64,000 nucleotides of DNA from Deltaproteobacteria bacterium. GTDB lineage: Bacteria > Myxococcota_C > UBA6777. Location of the stretch: positions 50,183 to 114,182 of the forward strand of contig PCBK01000133.1 of assembly GCA_002731275.1 (NCBI GenBank), in the 5' to 3' direction. Position numbers and translations under genes: made by a program. Of the stretch, positions 1 to 9,493 are shown in pieces (positions within the stretch are counted from its first letter, which is position 1; each line of letters opens with the position of its first letter). The notes under the pieces were generated by a model. It searched no databases and had not been told where the DNA came from. It saw only the letters and a program-made list of their open reading frames with translations.

Positions 1-3000
1 CAGTACCACCTGTCATACCTGCGCCGAGGTTGGGGGAACAGTCTCCGAGGATCACGATGTATCCGTCAGTCATGTACTCACAAGCGTGATAGCCTGTTCC
101 CTCGACGACGGCTGTTGCGCCACTGTTTCTGACGGCGAAGCGCGCACCGGCCAAGCCATGAACAAAGAGTTTTCCGCCTGTTGCACCGTAGAGCGCGCCA
201 TTTCCGATGATTGTGTTGGTGTCTCTTGCGTAGGCGGCCTCTGGAGGAGGCTGGATCACCATCTTCCCACCGCTCATGCTTTTGCACACGGAGTCGTTGG
301 CCTCCCCGTAGAGTTGGACTTCGAGGCCATCGACCAAAAAGACCCCAAAGCCCTGTCCAGCGCTACCTTTGAATTCCAACTGAATCGGTGTGCATGTCGG
401 TGTTTCGACGCCAAACGCGTTTTGTGTGGCTTGTGTGCGATGTTGCTTGACTTGCTTGGCCATAACACCAGAAAGAGTCGCAAGGACCGCTCGATCTGTT
501 GATTTGATCGCGTATTGTTTGGAGACGTGGCGTTCACCTTGGAGGGCTGGTTTTGTATCGTCGAGTAATTTTTGATTGAGTCGACCGATATGATGGGGAT
601 GGAAGACATCTTTTCCTTCTGTCGGGTAGGCTTTTTGCAAAAAGAACGAGAGGTCGAGATGTCGTTGTTCGATGAGCGGGCGTTGTTGCTCGTTGATATG
701 GAGGAGGTCTGTACGTCCGAGTAAGTCGTCTAATGACGAGAATCCCAGAGTCGCGAGATGGTGGCGGACGTCTTCTGCGAGCAGCTGTAGGAGTTTGACG
801 ATGTGTTCACTTTGCCCTTTGTACTTGGCCTTGAATTTGGGGTCGTGTGTCGCGATCCCTGTTGGGCAGGTGTTCTTTTCGCAGATCCGGGCCATCACAC
901 AGCCCTCAGCGATCAGCAAGAGTTTCCCAAAGTCGTACTCTTGGGCACCCATAATCGCCGCGAGGATGATGTCTTTTCCACGATGAAGTCCTCCATCGAC
1001 GCGCAGCGTGACTTTCTCGCGCAGGTCATTGTCGACGAGCACTCTGTGGACTTCCATCAGGCCAAGCTCCCAGGGTAATCCTGCATGTCGCATCGACATC
1101 AGCGAGGCGGCGCCTGTCCCACCGTCTCCACCTGCGACATGGATGATATCGGCGCCGGCTTTGGCGACACCGACCGCGATCGTACCGATTCCAGGACCGG
1201 AGACGAGTTTGACGCTGACGCGGGCTGTGTGGTTGAGCTGTTTGAGCTCGCAGATCAGCTCCTTGAGGTCTTCGATGCTGTAGATGTCGTGGAGCGGTGG
1301 TGGAGAGATGAGGGCGATGCCGGGCTTGGCGTGTCGGGCTTTGGCGATCTCTTCACTGACCTTGGAGGCGAGCAGTTGTCCACCTTCACCGGGTTTGGCG
1401 CCCTGGGCAATCTTGATCTGAATCTCCTCACTTGTGACGAGATATTCGGCTGTCACACCAAATCGACCGGAGGCGATCTGCTTGACGTTACAGGTGATTC
1501 CCTCTGTGTAATAGTATGGGTTTTCGCCACCTTCACCGCTGTTGCTGCGTCCGCCAAGTTCGTGCATCGCGAGGATCAGGTCTCTCTGAGACTCCGCGCT
1601 GATCGCGCCAAAGGACATCGCTCCCGAACCGAACCTTCTGGTGATATCGCGGCCAGGAAGTACGTCGTCGAGTGGGAGCGCCGGGTTGTCTGAGGAGAAG
1701 CTAAAGAGGTCGCGAATGTGCATGGGGAGACTGCCATCAGCGAGGGAGAGATACTCTTTGTAGTCCTCTCGTAATTCGTCGACAGAGCGTTCATCTCGTA
1801 CGATCGTGTGGAGCATCTTAGAGAGTGTGTTGGTCATCGAGTGTTTTTCGCCGACAAGACCTTTATTATGCTCCCTGTAAATGTACGTCTTATCAGGCTT
1901 ATACTCTTGCAGTGGGGGGAGCGATTGGACACGTGTGATGATTTGTTCACAGAGGTCTTCAAGCTCAACACCACCGATGGGGCTGTTGATACCAGGGAAA
2001 AACGTCTTGACGATCTTGGGGCCAAGTCCCATCGCGAGGAAGAGTTTGGCGCTTTGGTAACTCCGCACGACGGAGATCCCCATCTTGGCCATGATCTTGA
2101 GCAAACCCTTCTCAAACGCTTGTAGAAGCAGGTGTTCTCGCTCCTCAATGGGGATCTTTTCGAGTTTTCTGTGTGCGGAAAATCGGACAAATTCGAGCGC
2201 GAGATTGGGACAGACTGCTGTCGCCCCAAAGCCGATCAACGTCGCGAACTCGTGTGGGCTGCGGATCTCTGCGCTCTCCACGACGATCGATGTATCGAGC
2301 CGCATTCCCGCTTCGTTGAGCGCGTTGGTGACTGTGCGCAACACGAGCAGACTCGGGATAGGGGGTTCTTCTGCTGTCGCATGGCGGTCGGACAGGAGCA
2401 AGATGGGGATGCCTTGGCTGGCGGCTTTGACTGCGCCCTCTGCGATGGATTTGAGGACAGAGCGCATCCCCACAACACCATGTGCGCGGTTAAACTTCAT
2501 ATCAAAGTGCTGGACTTGCTGTTCCCCAGCACTCTTCTCTGAACGTCGCTGCCACTCCCAAAGCACCTCGATCTGTTCGAGGTCGAGAAGTGGGCTACTT
2601 AGTGCATAACCTGGTTTGGGTGGGATCAACTCGTTAGGGGCGAAGATGTTGGGGCATGGTCCCAAGAAGGTCCGCAGATCTGTGACGATTTTTTCACGGA
2701 TGTAGTCGAGGGGTGGGTTGGTGACCTGTGCAAAACATTGATAGAAGTAGTCAAACAGGGATCTCGGTAGCTCCGAAAAGACCGCAGGACGTGATGTGTC
2801 ACCCATCGAACCGATAGGCTCTTTGCCTTCTTGGGCCATGGGGATCAGAACTTTGTGCAGGTCCTCGTCTGTGTATCCAAACAGGGGGAGTTTGTGGAGG
2901 ACTTTGGCGTGCTCTGGCCTCGGTCCTTCTGGGAGCGGGAACAAGCGCGCGTCGAAGTGAGCGTCTTCGTTTTCGAGCGCCTTCCCTGGATCTTTGGTGA

Positions 3001-4192
3001 TCATCTTCCCGGTCCGAAGCTCGACAGAGACGCCAGAACCTGCCTGAAGTGTTCCTTTTTCCAGGATGAGCGACTCATCCACTTCGAAGACACCTGCCTC
3101 CGAACACAAAAAGAGGTGCTCTTTGGTCAACGACCAGCGGCAAGGCCGAAACCCATTGCGATCGAGTCTGGCACCGACAGTCTCACCATTGGAGAACAAA
3201 ATACAAGCCGGTCCATCCCACGGTTCCATCGCGCGGCTCCAGAAGCGGTAGAAGTCGTTGTCCGATTGTGCCGGGGGCATTAAGATCGCGAGGACGTCTT
3301 GTACGCGGGGGATACTGCTGCGAAAGAGCAAGGCCTCCACCATCTCGTTGAGGCTCCCTGAATCGCTGATGCCTGTGTGGGTCAACAGCTCGTTGCTACG
3401 TAGACCGAGTGATTTTTCACGGGAGTAGGACCATGAGCGGTTGCCCTGGATGGTGTTAAATTCGCCGTTGTGACCGATGAGGCGAAAGGGTTGGGCCTTA
3501 TCCCATGAGCTGACTGTGTTGGTGCTAAAGCGCCTGTGGAAGACGACAAAGCGCGTCTTGAACATGGGGTTTTGCAGATCGAGGTAAAATTGTTCGAGCA
3601 GATCCGAGCGGACCATCGCCTTGTAGACGACTGTGTTGGCAGACAGAGAGGGAAAATACAGCGCCTGGTTGTGTCCTTTTAGCCTGGACAATGTGTGGCG
3701 GTGTGCTTGGTGTAGCAGACGATCGAAGGACATGTCTGTGCTGCAATGTTTGGGGCGCTCGATGATGGCGTGCAAGATCTTGGGCATGGAGGCGCGGGCG
3801 CGTTCTCCCAGGACCTCTGGCGCTGTCGGGACATCCCTGTACGCGAGGATCTTCATACCGAAAAATTGGAAGGTCTCCTCGAAGATCTTGAGGGCTTTGC
3901 GTTGCTCTTCGCTCTCCACTTGCAAGAATAACGTCGCGAGGGCGATAGAACCGTGCTCATAGCCGAGCAACTCAAACGGGATGTCCGTCATGATGCCCGC
4001 GCCATCACCAGTCTTACCGTCGAGGTCAAGGGCACCTCGGTGTTCGACACGGACAAGGCCCTGGAGACCTTGTTGTAGGTGACTGTGACAGTAAAGACCT
4101 TCGCGACTGGCGATAAAGCCAATCCCGCAAGCCGCGTGTTCTTGTCGATTCCCTAGTGAATGTTCTCTCGTGTGGTTTGTTTGCGTATTCAA
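1..4192 (-). CDS. gltB: Glutamate synthase large subunit (3' end beyond window)
   Basis: Makes two glutamates from glutamine and 2-oxoglutarate; cytoplasmic nitrogen assimilation. Reading the minus strand gives about 1397 codons of an uninterrupted GltB-like protein. The N-terminal class II amidotransferase begins at ACGIGF, with Cys22 the expected nucleophile after propeptide removal. The FMN-binding synthase domain shows FGSGAMSFGAIS and GGDGGTGAA, followed by the ICEKNTCPTGIATHD cysteine cluster. The C-terminal beta-helix domain starts to appear (VVEGTGYHACEYMTDGY). The family is about 1500 residues, so roughly 100 are missing past base 1. No ATG fits; a TTG at 4192-4190 lies 10 bases after AAGGAG (4203-4208) and gives MNTQTNHTREHS. 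The small subunit gltD would be expected downstream, outside the window. No frameshift was noticed. Confidence 0.93.
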   Translation of the reverse strand, partial: MNTQTNHTREHSLGNRQEHAACGIGFIASREGLYCHSHLQQGLQGLVRVEHRGALDLDGKTGDGAGIMTDIPFELLGYEHGSIALATLFLQVESEEQRKALKIFEETFQFFGMKILAYRDVPTAPEVLGERARASMPKILHAIIERPKHCSTDMSFDRLLHQAHRHTLSRLKGHNQALYFPSLSANTVVYKAMVRSDLLEQFYLDLQNPMFKTRFVVFHRRFSTNTVSSWDKAQPFRLIGHNGEFNTIQGNRSWSYSREKSLGLRSNELLTHTGISDSGSLNEMVEALLFRSSIPRVQDVLAILMPPAQSDNDFYRFWSRAMEPWDGPACILFSNGETVGARLDRNGFRPCRWSLTKEHLFLCSEAGVFEVDESLILEKGTLQAGSGVSVELRTGKMITKDPGKALENEDAHFDARLFPLPEGPRPEHAKVLHKLPLFGYTDEDLHKVLIPMAQEGKEPIGSMGDTSRPAVFSELPRSLFDYFYQCFAQVTNPPLDYIREKIVTDLRTFLGPCPNIFAPNELIPPKPGYALSSPLLDLEQIEVLWEWQRRSEKSAGEQQVQHFDMKFNRAHGVVGMRSVLKSIAEGAVKAASQGIPILLLSDRHATAEEPPIPSLLVLRTVTNALNEAGMRLDTSIVVESAEIRSPHEFATLIGFGATAVCPNLALEFVRFSAHRKLEKIPIEEREHLLLQAFEKGLLKIMAKMGISVVRSYQSAKLFLAMGLGPKIVKTFFPGINSPIGGVELEDLCEQIITRVQSLPPLQEYKPDKTYIYREHNKGLVGEKHSMTNTLSKMLHTIVRDERSVDELREDYKEYLSLADGSLPMHIRDLFSFSSDNPALPLDDVLPGRDITRRFGSGAMSFGAISAESQRDLILAMHELGGRSNSGEGGENPYYYTEGITCNVKQIASGRFGVTAEYLVTSEEIQIKIAQGAKPGEGGQLLASKVSEEIAKARHAKPGIALISPPPLHDIYSIEDLKELICELKQLNHTARVSVKLVSGPGIGTIAVGVAKAGADIIHVAGGDGGTGAASLMSMRHAGLPWELGLMEVHRVLVDNDLREKVTLRVDGGLHRGKDIILAAIMGAQEYDFGKLLLIAEGCVMARICEKNTCPTGIATHDPKFKAKYKGQSEHIVKLLQLLAEDVRHHLATLGFSSLDDLLGRTDLLHINEQQRPLIEQRHLDLSFFLQKAYPTEGKDVFHPHHIGRLNQKLLDDTKPALQGERHVSKQYAIKSTDRAVLATLSGVMAKQVKQHRTQATQNAFGVETPTCTPIQLEFKGSAGQGFGVFLVDGLEVQLYGEANDSVCKSMSGGKMVIQPPPEAAYARDTNTIIGNGALYGATGGKLFVHGLAGARFAVRNSGATAVVEGTGYHACEYMTDGYIVILGDCSPNLGAGMTGGT

Positions 4193-4357
4193 TATGAACC
4201 TGCTCCTTGTGTTGACCTTGTCTGCGTAGTAGTGATTGCTCTGTGGCATGCTCGCGAACCACGTTCACCACGATGAAAAGAGTTCGATATCGTAGGGAGT
4301 TGTCGAAGAAAGGTCAAACGTTTTCTTTTACACGCGGAGCAGCTGGGCGCAATTTAA

Positions 4358-4371
4358 TGAATGATCATTCA
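4358..4371. promoter_or_regulatory. Perfect 14-bp palindrome, operator-like
   Basis: TGAATGATCATTCA is a perfect palindrome about 165 bases upstream of the gltB start. The shape, two TGAATG half sites meeting head to head, is typical of operators for TetR-family repressors. No TetR gene is in the window, so the regulator, if any, is elsewhere. The rest of the 349-base gap (4193-4541) shows nothing else recognisable. Confidence 0.4.
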
Positions 4372-4541
4372 GTAAATACACAGAGAAGTGACGTGGATTC
4401 AGTAGGGGAATGCTGTGGTGGAGCTGTCGATCAAGAAAGGGTGGAGTTGGCCAGAGCGTGTTGAGGGGGTTTTCTACAGCGCTGTGGTTTTTGTGATGTG
4501 TGGGACAGGATGTGTTGGAAAAGACTTGGAGAGAGGGTTGA

Positions 4542-5297
4542 TTAGCGGAGCGTGAAGGGGAGCACGAGTTTCTGCATCAAGAATTGACCTACACGTGTGC
4601 CGATGAGTTTGCCAAAGACACCTGGGACAGCTTGGTCAGCCCACTTGGAGAAGTCAAATGAGTCCGTGTGTTTGATGATCTTGCCGTCTTTAAATTCGAA
4701 CTTTGAATCGATCGAGTTGTGGATGGGATTGCCTTTGATCAGCTCATAGTCGGCGTCCCAGTGTCCTGTGACGCTGCCATCAGCCTGGACTTTGACCTGA
4801 CTGGATTCGATTTTCAGGCCCTTGTTGCTTGTGATTAACTTCCACATGCTCTTGAGTTTGTCGCCCTTGAGATTGGGGTAGGCGGGATCGGAGAAGGTCG
4901 CGTCAGGATGGTACAAAGACAGGATCGTGTCGAGATCCTTTTCCTCCATCGCCTTGTAAAACTTCTTGATCACCTGTTCTTTTTGCTGTGCTTCGGTCAA
5001 CTTGGGAGTGGACACCTGCTTGATGGGCGCTGATTGTGCCATAGGAGCCGCTTGTGTCGCCGCGTTGATGTCTGTTGTCCCCATGCCTTCTTGGATCTGA
5101 AGGGACAGGATGTTGGTCCTTTTGGATGTAGGGACCTGAGCGGATTGTGCGAAGTTCCCAACGTGTGGATCGTTTGAGGGTGTACCTGTTTGGTAGGTGT
5201 TGCCGTCTGTTTGGGTTTTGGGGGTCTCTTGGATGGGCGCTTGTTGTTGAAGGGACGTGGTGTCGATGGATTGGGCGGCACGTTGTGAAATCTTCAT
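4542..5297 (-). CDS. SnoaL/NTF2-like domain protein
   Basis: Protein of 251 residues. Residues 1-100 are low complexity, rich in Gln, Thr, Ser and Pro. Residues about 101-215 are a SnoaL-like/NTF2-fold domain (KKFYKAMEEKDLDTILSLYH, then PDATFSDP and a GHWDADYE strand). These domains form a cone-shaped pocket used by isomerases, hydrolases or ligand binders; the substrate cannot be told here. No signal peptide is evident. The start is the ATG at 5297, with GGAG six bases upstream; a TTG 12 bases earlier would overlap that ribosome site. It is divergent from the AraC-type regulator at 5503, which may control it (inference). Confidence 0.75.
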   Translation of the reverse strand: MKISQRAAQSIDTTSLQQQAPIQETPKTQTDGNTYQTGTPSNDPHVGNFAQSAQVPTSKRTNILSLQIQEGMGTTDINAATQAAPMAQSAPIKQVSTPKLTEAQQKEQVIKKFYKAMEEKDLDTILSLYHPDATFSDPAYPNLKGDKLKSMWKLITSNKGLKIESSQVKVQADGSVTGHWDADYELIKGNPIHNSIDSKFEFKDGKIIKHTDSFDFSKWADQAVPGVFGKLIGTRVGQFLMQKLVLPFTLR

Positions 5298-5502
5298 GTG
5301 AATCTCCAATGGTCTCTATACATGGCGATGATATGTTCGAGGTGGTCTTTTTGTGGACCGGACGAAGGCTTTTTTCTTGGAATAGCCTTTTATCGCGATT
5401 ATTTGATTTTGACAAAGCGTATGATATAGAGGGGATTCTGGTTTGGCAAGAGGATTATTTTGCGAAGACATGCACAATATTGCTTTTTAGGAGTGATGGG
5501 AG

Positions 5503-6321
5503 ATGGATCAGGTCCGGGAATATGTGTTTGGTACCCCAACGGTCGATGACAAGCAGATGGACGTGTGGGTATCTTTTGTGGGTCACTACATCTCGACGGA
5601 TTACAACGCGGCGTTGCGGACGAGAGAAGACTCGCTCATTGCGTATTGTTGTCGTGGTGGGGGGGTGTTGGGGATGGGGGCGCGGGAGCATGCTTTTTAC
5701 GAGGGTGATATCTTGCTTCAACCTGCGCATATTCCGCACACATGTCGTTGTGATACGGAGACGGGATGGGAGGTTTGGTGGATCATCTTTGGTGGACAAT
5801 ATGCACATAAATTGCTCGGTTTGTCTTCGTTGCATCCGATGTCGCCGATCATGCGTGTTGGGCAGCACGAGCGGTTGTTGTCTTGTTTTCAGGAGGTCTT
5901 TTCCTCGCTCAAGGAGAAGGGAATCCACTCTCAGCTCGACGCGAGTCGGATGCTGTTGGTGTTGTTGATGGAGCTGCAAAAGCTGCACAGGAAGGCACAC
6001 GCTGATGATCTGCAGTTACTCGAACACATCACTTACAAGACGGAGAGTTTGGACCAGATGGTCGCGGAGTCAGGGTATTCAAAGCATCATTTTATTCGTG
6101 TGTTTAAGAAGGCGACGGGGATGACACCGTGGTCGTATGTGCTTCATTTGAAGGTGGACAAGGCGAAGGAGTTGTTGTTGGAGAAGCAATACAGTGTCAA
6201 GCAGATCGCGTGTGAGGTGGGGATGCAGAACCCATTGTATTTTTCGCGATTGTTTCGCAAGTTGACAGGAGTCTCTCCGCGACAATTTCGCAAGGATGGA
6301 AAGGGGATCGCTGACTTCTAG
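5503..6321 (+). CDS. AraC-family transcriptional regulator
   Basis: A 272-residue DNA-binding regulator. Residues about 25-110 look like the AraC-type cupin effector-binding domain (HAFYEGDILLQPAHIPHTC followed by WEVWWIIFGG). Residues about 165-268 carry two helix-turn-helix units: SLDQMVAESGYSKHHFIRVFK, then SVKQIACEVGMQNPLYFSRLFRK and the family signature TGVSPRQFR. AGGAG lies 11 bases before the ATG. It sits divergently from the SnoaL-like gene with a 205-base shared promoter region, a common arrangement for an AraC regulator and its target. The ligand is unknown. Confidence 0.92.
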   Translation: MDQVREYVFGTPTVDDKQMDVWVSFVGHYISTDYNAALRTREDSLIAYCCRGGGVLGMGAREHAFYEGDILLQPAHIPHTCRCDTETGWEVWWIIFGGQYAHKLLGLSSLHPMSPIMRVGQHERLLSCFQEVFSSLKEKGIHSQLDASRMLLVLLMELQKLHRKAHADDLQLLEHITYKTESLDQMVAESGYSKHHFIRVFKKATGMTPWSYVLHLKVDKAKELLLEKQYSVKQIACEVGMQNPLYFSRLFRKLTGVSPRQFRKDGKGIADF

Positions 6322-6427
6322 GGTGTCTCTTTGGTGTTGCTTGTGATTGACAGTCTTGTCAAAGCCCAATATCTTGCCCTGTGGAGGACTTTTGTGTTGT
6401 TGAACTTTGTTTTCAAAGGAGTCTATT

Positions 6428-6877
6428 TTGATTTGGGTTGATGCAGATGCCTGTCCGAAGGCGGTCAAAGAAGTGTTGTTCCGGGCCTCAGAGCGTCGCA
6501 AGCTACATATTTGTTTGGTGGCGAATCGTTCGATGTACATCCCTCGTTCAAGCTATGTGTCTTTGCAGGTGGTGCCGAAGGGATTTGATGTCGCGGATGA
6601 GAAGATCATCGAGCAGGTTGAGAAGAATGATTTGATCATCACAGCAGATATCCCCTTCGCGGCGGAGGCGATAGAGCGTGGTGCGTGGATCCTGACGCCT
6701 CGTGGGGAGCAATACACCGAAGACGATATTCGTGAGCGTCTGTCGATGCGTAATTTCTTCGAGGAGATGCGCAACAATGGGGAGATGACAGGGGGACCAC
6801 CACCATTCGGGAAGGCTGACAAGCAGCGCTTCGCCAATGGACTCGATCGTATCCTCGCGCAGTTGAAAAACGCTTAA
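6428..6877 (+). CDS. YaiI/YqxD family protein (UPF0178, DUF188)
   Basis: A 149-residue protein with the hallmarks of the UPF0178 family: an N-terminal WVDADACP motif, the central DLIITADIPFAA segment, TPRGEQYTEDDI, and a C-terminal GGPPPFGKADKQRF. The fold is PIN-like, and the acidic residues in DADACP and TADIP probably bind metal; the biochemical role is not established. The chosen start is TTG at 6428, six bases after AAAGGAG and directly before IWVDADACP, matching the family length of about 150. An ATG-like start seven codons earlier would swallow the ribosome site. Confidence 0.88.
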   Translation: MIWVDADACPKAVKEVLFRASERRKLHICLVANRSMYIPRSSYVSLQVVPKGFDVADEKIIEQVEKNDLIITADIPFAAEAIERGAWILTPRGEQYTEDDIRERLSMRNFFEEMRNNGEMTGGPPPFGKADKQRFANGLDRILAQLKNA

Positions 6878-6902
6878 TTTATCAATTTGTTTTTAAAGTC
6901 TG

Positions 6903-7067
6903 GCTACCGCGCTTCGCTTGCCCAGCTGCCGCGCTTCGCTTGCCCGGTTGCTATCGGGGACCGACGGCGGTCCCCAAGCGCGCTAGCGCTTGCTTTCCCC
7001 TCCATTGGCTGCCGCGCTTCGCTTGCCAGGCTGCAATGAATCAGCGCTCACCACGGTGAGCGCTGAT
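6903..7067. repeat. Cluster of short direct repeats and palindromes
   Basis: Three copies of a 20-21-base unit (GCTGCCGCGCTTCGCTTGCC and close variants) lie at 6903-6923, 6925-6945 and 7008-7027. Between and after them are a perfect 8-bp stem (6956-6975, GGGGACCG/CGGTCCCC), a palindrome AAGCGCGCTAGCGCTT (6976-6991), and a perfect 13-bp stem with a two-base loop at 7040-7067. There is no T run, so it is not a classical intrinsic terminator, though the last hairpin could stop or protect transcripts from both converging genes. It is probably a REP-like dispersed element. It marks the left edge of the defence island. Confidence 0.7.
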
Positions 7068-7120
7068 ACAATATGAGGACGAGGGAGAGGTTCAGGTGGG
7101 AGAGGCTGGAGAGAGGGGAG

Positions 7121-9493
7121 TTACTTGCATTTTTTTGAGAGGGCTGGTGTTTCTATTCCTGCGGAGATGCGTTGGTACTTCAGATTTTGCTTTGTGAGCT
7201 TGAACTTGTTGTCTCGCTCTGGACAAAACTTGGGGTGGCCGCCTTGTAGTATGCTAGAGCAGTAATGATAGCCAGGCATAATTGAAGTTCTGTAGGTTTC
7301 GGATGGGAAGTGTATGATTTTTTTCCACTCTTCGACGGTGACAAGTTTGTTGCTGCTCGTTGGATCGAGTACCCTTTTGCCTTTGTCTGTATTCAAAAGC
7401 AAGGCTACATGATTGCACCATTCGTACTTTTTGCCTTTGTGCGTTATCCAAATTCGTTTTTTGGGACATCCTGGTTTCCCTCGTTTTGGAAGTGCCCATA
7501 TTTTTTGGCTGTATATGCCTTGTTGATTGGCCAATCCCCACATTGCATGGGCTCGAATAGGGCTACCATCATCCACATGGAGTTTTTCGATTGGAAAGCA
7601 TTCATGAATGGAGAGGAGCCGAAACAATCTGTTGGCTCTTTCCAGTGACACTATTTCTTCTGGAGCAACTACTTTTACTGGAGGGAGGAATGATGGAGTG
7701 GACTTGGATAAGAGTTTTCGGAGCGTTTTGTAAATGGATTCGTTTGTGCTTGGATTCTGGCCGGCTTTTTTGCCAGGCTTGCACATCTTTTCCACAATGT
7801 TCAAAGGTGAGAGCCCGTACTTGCTCTTTATGTTGGGATTTGCTCCCTTCGCCAAGAGATGTCGGGTCACTGGAATGCAACATTTATCTGCTGCTATAGC
7901 CAACATTGTGTGTCCGTCAATCGTCTTGTTTACATCGAGTCCACGTTTGAGATAGCATTTTACGATCTCTGTTTCACATTGACTCACTGCGCGGAATACC
8001 TCTTCTTTGCTGGGATTTGCTTTGCATTCTAGAACCCTTCGAGTCCTTTTATCGAGAAGCATCGAGCGGAGTTTTGTGTAGATAGCGTCATCTGTAGCTG
8101 GATTGTTGCGAGGATTGCACTTCCTTTCCACAATGTTCAAGGGCGAGAGCTTGTACTTGTTCATTGTGTTGGGATTTGCTTTCTTATCCAAAAGAAGTCG
8201 GGTGACTGGAATGCAACATTTATCTACTGCAGCAGCCAACATTGTGTGTTCCTCTTCGTCAATCACCTTGTTCACGTCGATGTTGTGACGGCTGAGAAAG
8301 CATTTTACGAGTTCTGTTTCACAGTAACTTATTGCTCGAAAGATAGATGTATCTTTGAGTGGTTGTTCAAGGCACTGTCTTGGAATACAGTTTCCTCTTT
8401 CGCACACCTGATCAAGATCACACTTTTTTTCACATCCACCGCAATGTGCTATGTTGGTTGTCAGGTTGTAGCAATCCCCATCACAACAGGATTGACCTGA
8501 TGCGCAAGCTCTACCGCATGTACCACAGTTCTTTTTGTCACTTTTCAAGTTTACACAGCGAACACCGCACCTTGTAAAGCCTTGTTGACAAGTGGGAGGT
8601 TGGTCGATTGTTGGTTGTCTATCTGGAAATCTCTCCGAATGATTTGGCTGAATCACAATGTGAGAGTTTGGCGGGGTAAAGTGCCAAACTGCAATCGCAG
8701 TGAGGCCAATAACGAACAGCAAAGCCAGAACAAACCAGAATATGTAAGTTTTTGAATGAGTTTTGTTTTCTGGGAGGTTTGGAGTCGGGAAAATGTCGAC
8801 TTCGTTGGTTGTCGTCTTTGGGGGATTTACGCTTGCTGCAAAATGTTCGGCTTCTTGTTTGATATCTTCTGTGGGAGCTTGTGTTGTTTGTTGGTCTATG
8901 CGCTTTCTGATTTGCTCTCCAATTTGATTGAATGTCTCGTTTTCGGGGAGATATTCTGTTCGGGGTTGAAGATTCTTCAGAAGAGTGAGGAGTGGTGTCG
9001 AACCATCCGCAAGCTTTTGCGTCCTGTTTAGGAAGTGGAGTACGAGCAACAAATGATTGGAGGGAACAGATGAACTTGGAAACAGTTGGGAAAAACCTGC
9101 TCCAAAATGGATGAATAGGAAGTCTGTATCCTCAGCTCCCAAAGTGTTGATGATGGTTGTGTGGAGTTTGTGGAGATCTTCTTGCGTCAGAATGGAATCA
9201 TTTGGATCGTTTGGTGGTTGGTTTGCGTTCAGTAACTTATCAAGCGTGTCACAGTTGTTGTTTTGTGCCTGATCGAGGATGTACTTGGCCTCATTCAAAA
9301 CGATGAGTAAAGCATCTGGCGATGTTCGGCGGTTGAGTGCATACAAGATGCCTGATAGGTCACTTGAGGGACTTGATGTTCTTGGAAGAGAGCCTCTTAC
9401 CCCTGGATCTAGAGGTGCTACAAGATTTTGGATTTCGATCTGGCCGAGGCATGTTTCCGATAACAATTGGTTGATTTGTTCGTTTGATAGCAA
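7121..9493 (-). CDS. Membrane protein: two putative EADs, Cys-rich, ankyrin, protein-glutaminase-like domain
   Basis: A 790-residue multidomain protein. Residues 1-75 and 101-200 are two helical units sharing the pattern L..LYALNR/LHFLNR....G(S/T).PLL..L.N with the N-terminus of the protein at 14863; I read them as effector-associated (homotypic adaptor) domains of one subtype. A membrane helix spans about 250-271. Residues 302-374 are Cys-rich (NCGTCGRAC, CGGCEKKC). Residues 380-490 and 495-600 are two ankyrin-like copies (VTR.LL.K.ANPN...K..LSPLNIVE). Residues about 615-750 resemble protein-glutaminases: DDG.PIRAHAMW, then His695 in CNHVALLL and Asp710 in RVLDPTS. The usual nucleophilic Cys after DG is Ser644 (codon AGC). 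The start is TTG at 9493, eight bases after AAGGAG. It probably deamidates, or once deamidated, protein glutamines; activity is uncertain. Confidence 0.8.
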   Translation of the reverse strand: MLSNEQINQLLSETCLGQIEIQNLVAPLDPGVRGSLPRTSSPSSDLSGILYALNRRTSPDALLIVLNEAKYILDQAQNNNCDTLDKLLNANQPPNDPNDSILTQEDLHKLHTTIINTLGAEDTDFLFIHFGAGFSQLFPSSSVPSNHLLLVLHFLNRTQKLADGSTPLLTLLKNLQPRTEYLPENETFNQIGEQIRKRIDQQTTQAPTEDIKQEAEHFAASVNPPKTTTNEVDIFPTPNLPENKTHSKTYIFWFVLALLFVIGLTAIAVWHFTPPNSHIVIQPNHSERFPDRQPTIDQPPTCQQGFTRCGVRCVNLKSDKKNCGTCGRACASGQSCCDGDCYNLTTNIAHCGGCEKKCDLDQVCERGNCIPRQCLEQPLKDTSIFRAISYCETELVKCFLSRHNIDVNKVIDEEEHTMLAAAVDKCCIPVTRLLLDKKANPNTMNKYKLSPLNIVERKCNPRNNPATDDAIYTKLRSMLLDKRTRRVLECKANPSKEEVFRAVSQCETEIVKCYLKRGLDVNKTIDGHTMLAIAADKCCIPVTRHLLAKGANPNIKSKYGLSPLNIVEKMCKPGKKAGQNPSTNESIYKTLRKLLSKSTPSFLPPVKVVAPEEIVSLERANRLFRLLSIHECFPIEKLHVDDGSPIRAHAMWGLANQQGIYSQKIWALPKRGKPGCPKKRIWITHKGKKYEWCNHVALLLNTDKGKRVLDPTSSNKLVTVEEWKKIIHFPSETYRTSIMPGYHYCSSILQGGHPKFCPERDNKFKLTKQNLKYQRISAGIETPALSKKCK

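Noticed and set aside
86..4187. Several plus-strand reading frames of 60-200 codons
   Set aside because: They lie opposite gltB, whose minus-strand frame is continuous and carries clear family motifs; the plus frames look like shadows of it.
4243..4464. A 73-codon plus-strand frame between gltB and the SnoaL gene
   Set aside because: No recognisable protein, no good ribosome site, and it overlaps the promoter region with the palindrome.
5409..5424. TTGACA followed by TATAGA as a promoter of the AraC gene
   Set aside because: The spacing is only 10 bases, too short for a standard sigma-70 promoter.
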